A DNA stretch of 8,852 nt from contig JAQGIX010000388.1 of assembly GCA_028290925.1 (NCBI GenBank), forward strand, positions 1 to 8,852, written 5' to 3'. Each line of letters opens with the position of its first letter. The stretch's first letter is position 1. The notes under the pieces were generated by a model. It ran no database searches. It saw only the letters and a program-made list of their open reading frames with translations, and was not told the DNA's origin. A program made the translations under genes and the position numbers. Below are positions 6,183 through 8,852 of the stretch, piece by piece. The DNA comes from Phenylobacterium sp. Its GTDB lineage: Bacteria > Pseudomonadota > Alphaproteobacteria > Caulobacterales > Caulobacteraceae.

Positions 6183-6192
6183 GTTACGTTCA
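6178..6192. promoter_or_regulatory. 15-bp perfect palindrome, putative operator
   Basis: TGAACGT-T-ACGTTCA is a perfect inverted repeat of 7-bp arms around one base, partly overlapping the second copy of the upstream direct repeat. It lies 36 bases before the chosen hspQ start, where a regulator could block or assist RNA polymerase. The symmetry is typical of a dimeric regulator site. No regulator is encoded nearby and I do not recognise the family. Confidence 0.42.
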
Positions 6193-6228
6193 CCTCCCGG
6201 TCAGGAGATGGGGGATAGATTCGGCCGC

Positions 6229-6558
6229 ATGACTACGCGACTCGCCAAATTTGCGATCGGCCAGATCGTTCGGCACCGCATCTATCCTTTCCGCGGCGTG
6301 ATCTTCGACGTGGACCCGAGCTTCGCCAACACCGAGGAATACTGGCTCTCGATCCCGGAACACATCCGGCCTCACAAGGACCAGCCCTTCTACCACCTGC
6401 TCGCCGAGAACGATGAAAGCTCCTACGTGGCTTACGTCTCCGAGCAGAACCTCGTCCCGGACGACTCGGGCGAGCCGGTGGGGCATCCGCAAGCCAGCCT
6501 GATCTTCGAGTCGTTCCGCGAAGGCCAGTACACGCTTCGTCCGCGGATCAGCCACTAG
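6229..6558 (+). CDS. hspQ: Heat shock protein HspQ (YccV-like domain)
   Basis: HspQ is a small cytosolic protein with a YccV/hemimethylated-DNA-binding-type domain. In enterobacteria it affects stability of a mutant DnaA and acts as a specificity factor for the Lon protease. The 109 residues match the family: a FAIGQIVRHR beta strand at 8-17, FRGVIFDVDP at 21-30, FYHLLAEND at 54-62 and YVAYVSEQNLVPD at 66-78, then a short variable tail. The ATG at 6229 is preferred because the domain begins a few residues later. An upstream in-frame ATG at 6208 would add seven residues, and its AGGAG abuts it with no spacer, so it is poorly placed; GGGGGA at 6210-6215 lies 13 bases before 6229, rather far. 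The gene is noticeably less GC-rich than its neighbours. It is followed by phhA on the same strand after 82 bases. Confidence 0.92.
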   Translation: MTTRLAKFAIGQIVRHRIYPFRGVIFDVDPSFANTEEYWLSIPEHIRPHKDQPFYHLLAENDESSYVAYVSEQNLVPDDSGEPVGHPQASLIFESFREGQYTLRPRISH

Positions 6559-6640
6559 ACGCAAGGTTTTGCCGGGCGATACGCCCCTGGCCGGTCTCTT
6601 CGAACGGAACTTCCCCGTAAATGGGGCCATTCTCGTGCGC

Positions 6641-7522
6641 ATGAGCGCTGACGCCATCCTCAAGGAGCCGCCGCCGGGGGCCCGGCCCGACTGGACCATC
6701 GACCAGGCCTGGGAGCGCTATTCCGACGCCGAGCACCAGGTGTGGATCACCCTCTACGAGCGCCAGACGGCGTTGTTGCCGGGCCGCGCCGCCGATCCGT
6801 TCCTCAAGGGCCTGGACGCGCTCGACCTGCACCGCACCGGCATCCCCGACTTCGCGCGGATCAACGAGGAGCTGATGCGGCTGACCGGCTGGACGGTGGT
6901 GGCCGTGCCGGGGCTGGCGCCGGACGAGGTGTTCTTCGACCACCTGGCCAACCGCCGTTTCCCGGCGGGGCAGTTCATCCGCAAGCCCGACGAGCTCGAC
7001 TACCTGCAGGAGCCGGACGTCTTCCACGACGTGTTCGGCCACGTGCCGATGCTCACCGACCCGACTTTCGCCGACTACATGGCCGCCTATGGCGAGGGTG
7101 GCCGCCGCGCGCTGGGCATGGGCCACCTGCACAACCTGGCCCGGCTCTACTGGTACACGGTGGAGTTCGGCCTGATGCAGAGCGCCGAGGGTCTGCGGAT
7201 CTATGGCGCCGGCATCGTCTCGTCCCACGCCGAGAGCCTGTTCGCGCTGGACGATCCCTCCCCCAACCGCCTGGGCTTCGACCTGGAGCGGGTGATGCGC
7301 ACGCCCTACCGGATCGACGACTTCCAGCAGGCCTATTTCGTGATCCCCGGCCTGCAGACCCTGCTCGACGTGACCACCCAGACCGATTTCGCGCCGCTTT
7401 ATGCGCGGCTGGCGCACGCCAAGGACATCCCGATCGCGGAGATCGAGCCGTCCGACCCGGTGTTCACGCTGGGGACCCAGGCCTATGCGCGGGCGGGTGG
7501 GCGGACGGGCAAGGCTGCCTAA
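6641..7522 (+). CDS. phhA: Phenylalanine 4-monooxygenase (phenylalanine hydroxylase)
   Basis: This non-haem iron enzyme converts phenylalanine to tyrosine using tetrahydropterin and O2. The 293-residue length is usual for bacterial forms, which lack the regulatory ACT domain of animals. The iron ligands are clear: His129 and His134 in DVFHDVFGHVPML (126-138) and Glu175 in YWYTVEFGLM (170-179). Other family stretches are HRTGIPDFARINEELMRLTGW (64-84), RRFPAGQFIRKPDELDYLQE (105-124) and GAGIVSSHAES (189-199). The ATG at 6641 is chosen because the N-terminus is then of typical length; the frame stays open upstream to a TTG at 6569 just past the hspQ stop. No clear Shine-Dalgarno precedes 6641, so the message could be nearly leaderless or initiation may differ. 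The pterin-recycling partner phhB is not in the window. It is convergent with the TamB gene, 38 bases away. Confidence 0.96.
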   Translation: MSADAILKEPPPGARPDWTIDQAWERYSDAEHQVWITLYERQTALLPGRAADPFLKGLDALDLHRTGIPDFARINEELMRLTGWTVVAVPGLAPDEVFFDHLANRRFPAGQFIRKPDELDYLQEPDVFHDVFGHVPMLTDPTFADYMAAYGEGGRRALGMGHLHNLARLYWYTVEFGLMQSAEGLRIYGAGIVSSHAESLFALDDPSPNRLGFDLERVMRTPYRIDDFQQAYFVIPGLQTLLDVTTQTDFAPLYARLAHAKDIPIAEIEPSDPVFTLGTQAYARAGGRTGKAA

Positions 7523-7533
7523 ACCGGCGGTTT
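7521..7533. terminator. Short palindrome with T-run after phhA, weak terminator candidate
   Basis: AAACCG-G-CGGTTT overlaps the phhA stop codon and is followed by TCTCTT. As RNA it would make only a four- to five-base stem with a short U-rich tail, serving phhA in the 38-base gap to the convergent gene. It is too small to be confident. Confidence 0.25.
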
Positions 7534-7560
7534 CTCTTGGTGTCGTCGCGTGAGGGCGAC

Positions 7561-8852
7561 CTAGTAGTCCTTCCGCCAGCGGATGGAGAGGCCGCCGCCG
7601 CCCTGGCCGGCGACCTTGGAGACGATCGAGAGGCTGCGCTTGAGGCGCCACTCGACCTGGGCCGAGGGGCCTTCGCGGCCGCCGCCGGCGATCTCCAGAT
7701 AGACGTCGTGGGTCAGGTACTTGCCGCCGGCGATCATGGCGCCCGACCCCGCCCCGCCGCCGCCCAGGGCCAGCCGGTCGAGGCCGGCGAAGGTCCTGAG
7801 GTTGCCGATGATGTCCAGCGCCCCGCCGCCGCGCAGCGAAGACAGGGTGGAGGCGAGCTGCGCGGCCTGCAGGCCCGACAGCTGCGACGCCGACTGGCCG
7901 AACAACACCTGGCTCAGCACCTCGCTGCTGGGCAGGGCCGGCGACGAGGTGAGCGTGATCTCCGGCTTCGCGGCCGTGCCGCGGATCCGCACATTGGCGG
8001 TGAGCGTCGGGTCGTCGCGGGTGGCCAACAGCTCCAGCCGGATCTGGTCGGCCTCGGTGGACAGATAGACGGTGCTGCTCGGATCGAACTCGAAGCGCTT
8101 GCCGGCGAAATCGTAGTCGCCGCGCACCACGCGGGCCACCCCGCCGAGCGTCGGATCGGCGATCGTGCCGCCGACATGGGCGTCCAGCGCCAGCTCCACA
8201 TTGAGGCCCCGCCCCCGCAGCAGGACCCGGCCGGGCGCCTTCAGGCTGACGTCGAGGGCCCAGTCGGCGCCCCCGCCCGCCGCCGGCGGCGGCAGGCTCG
8301 GCGCCAGCTCCGGCGGGCGGTTCTTCTCGACCACGTCCATCACCACAACGCCGGACGGCGTCGGCAGGCGCGCCGCCACCGTGGCCTGGTCGATGGTCAG
8401 CGCGCCGGAGAGCCGAACCTTGCCGTTGGCCGCCCGGTCGATGGTCGCCCGGCCGCTGGCCGACGCCGTGGCGAACTCGTTGTCGATCAGGCGGAAGCCC
8501 TTGAGGTCCAGCCGGAAGCTGGAGAGCCCCTCGCGCTGCAGGCTGATCCGCCCGGCGCCGGCGGCCGAGCCGCCATGGCCGTCCACCCCGCTCGCCTGGG
8601 TGACGTCGACCGCGCTCTGGGCGAAGGCCGCCCGCAGCGACACCTGGCGTAGCGACAGTCCCGTGCGGCCGTCGTCGAAGCGGCCGTTGTCCACCGCCAC
8701 CTGACCGCTGATCCGCGGCTCGGCCAGCGTGCCGCCGACCGCGCCTTGGGTGTTCACATGGCCGGAGAGGCTGCGGTCGCCGCCGATCAGCAGGTCCCAC
8801 AGCGGCCGAACCTCCCCTTGGGCCAGGAAGCGGCCGCGCATCGGCTGCTGGC
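7561..8852 (-). CDS. tamB: TamB-type translocation/assembly protein, C-terminal part, cut by window edge
   Basis: TamB is a very long inner-membrane-anchored, beta-rich periplasmic protein. With TamA or BamA it helps build the outer membrane and, as an AsmA-like bridge protein, is implicated in phospholipid transport. About 429 residues are visible and the frame is open to the window edge. The visible part has many short repeats of alternating hydrophobic residues (IRISGQVAVDNGRF-like), a Pro/Ala/Gly-rich linker (PELAPSLPPPAAGGG), then the conserved TamB C-terminal (DUF490) stretch: IRGTAAKPEITLTSSPALP, VLSQVLFGQSASQLSGLQAAQ, a glycine-rich LALGGGGAGSG, YLTHDVYLEIAGG, and a terminal SIRWRKDY. 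The ending with alternating residues and a final aromatic resembles beta-barrel closing strands. The expected neighbour tamA would lie beyond position 8852 if the usual order holds. No regulatory sites can be seen. Confidence 0.92.
   Translation of the reverse strand, partial: QQPMRGRFLAQGEVRPLWDLLIGGDRSLSGHVNTQGAVGGTLAEPRISGQVAVDNGRFDDGRTGLSLRQVSLRAAFAQSAVDVTQASGVDGHGGSAAGAGRISLQREGLSSFRLDLKGFRLIDNEFATASASGRATIDRAANGKVRLSGALTIDQATVAARLPTPSGVVVMDVVEKNRPPELAPSLPPPAAGGGADWALDVSLKAPGRVLLRGRGLNVELALDAHVGGTIADPTLGGVARVVRGDYDFAGKRFEFDPSSTVYLSTEADQIRLELLATRDDPTLTANVRIRGTAAKPEITLTSSPALPSSEVLSQVLFGQSASQLSGLQAAQLASTLSSLRGGGALDIIGNLRTFAGLDRLALGGGGAGSGAMIAGGKYLTHDVYLEIAGGGREGPSAQVEWRLKRSLSIVSKVAGQGGGGLSIRWRKDY

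Larger units (their letters stand above)
6054..6228. other. Divergent intergenic region between ppx/gppA and hspQ
   Basis: These 175 bases carry the 5' signals of both genes. On the minus side a possible -10, GCTACAGT around 6133-6126, has no convincing -35. On the plus side are the direct repeat and palindrome listed below and a purine run GGGGGA at 6210-6215. No coding frame with family character lies here. Confidence 0.5.

Noticed and set aside
3741..6218. An 825-codon open frame on the plus strand opposite rlmE and ppx/gppA
   Set aside because: It is opposite two well-recognised genes, its translation is low-complexity Gly/Ala/Arg/Asp-rich, and long antisense frames are expected when GC is high. 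No motif supports it.
7523..7560. A strong intrinsic terminator between phhA and tamB
   Set aside because: Only a tiny palindrome and a broken T-run are present; the gap is 38 bases with no long stem.
6548..8800. A 750-codon open frame on the minus strand opposite phhA and running through the tamB region
   Set aside because: It is out of frame with tamB and opposite phhA. The translation is Arg/Pro/Gly-rich with no family character, whereas phhA and tamB show clear motifs.

Overview
This window looks like ordinary chromosomal core sequence from a high-GC alphaproteobacterium, most likely a Caulobacterales relative such as Phenylobacterium or Caulobacter. The placement rests on GC-rich codon use, the alphaproteobacterial form of several proteins (short Ppx/GppA, RsmB-like methyltransferase, HspQ with an IGQIVRH start) and the style of the intergenic palindromes. 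It is an inference from recalled family features, because no search could be run. I see no RNA gene, insertion sequence, prophage, CRISPR array or defence system.

Layout. Positions 1-3560, minus strand, hold a compact cluster read as guaB (IMP dehydrogenase), a MAPEG-family membrane protein, an RsmB-like rRNA m5C methyltransferase, then guaA (GMP synthase, cut by the window edge). A plausible promoter lies just upstream of guaB at 3585-3613. Both steps from IMP to GMP are therefore probably co-transcribed, with two unrelated genes between them. Divergent from guaB is a 149-residue SRPBCC/AHSA1-like protein (3664-4113). It ends in a 158-base intergenic stretch packed with perfect GC-rich hairpins (4160-4262), facing the convergent pair ppx/gppA-rlmE on the minus strand (6053 down to 4272). 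Those two genes abut exactly, the stop codon TAA being followed directly by ATG.

Positions 6054-6228 are a divergent regulatory region with a leader hairpin on the ppx side and a direct repeat plus a 15-bp palindrome on the hspQ side. hspQ (6229-6558) and phhA, phenylalanine 4-hydroxylase (6641-7522), follow on the plus strand. The right end (7561-8852, minus) is the C-terminal part of a TamB-type translocation/assembly protein, which runs off the window.

How the genes fit together. Two themes recur: guanine nucleotide supply (guaB, guaA, and a Ppx/GppA enzyme that may act on polyphosphate or pppGpp) and rRNA modification (rsmB-like and rlmE). HspQ adds a proteostasis element and TamB an envelope element. 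I did not find a convincing undescribed system. The observations most worth checking are non-coding: the hairpin cluster, the hspQ upstream palindrome, the grouping of GANTC (CcrM-type) sites at guaB and hspQ, and a stem-loop that frames the ribosome binding site of the MAPEG gene.
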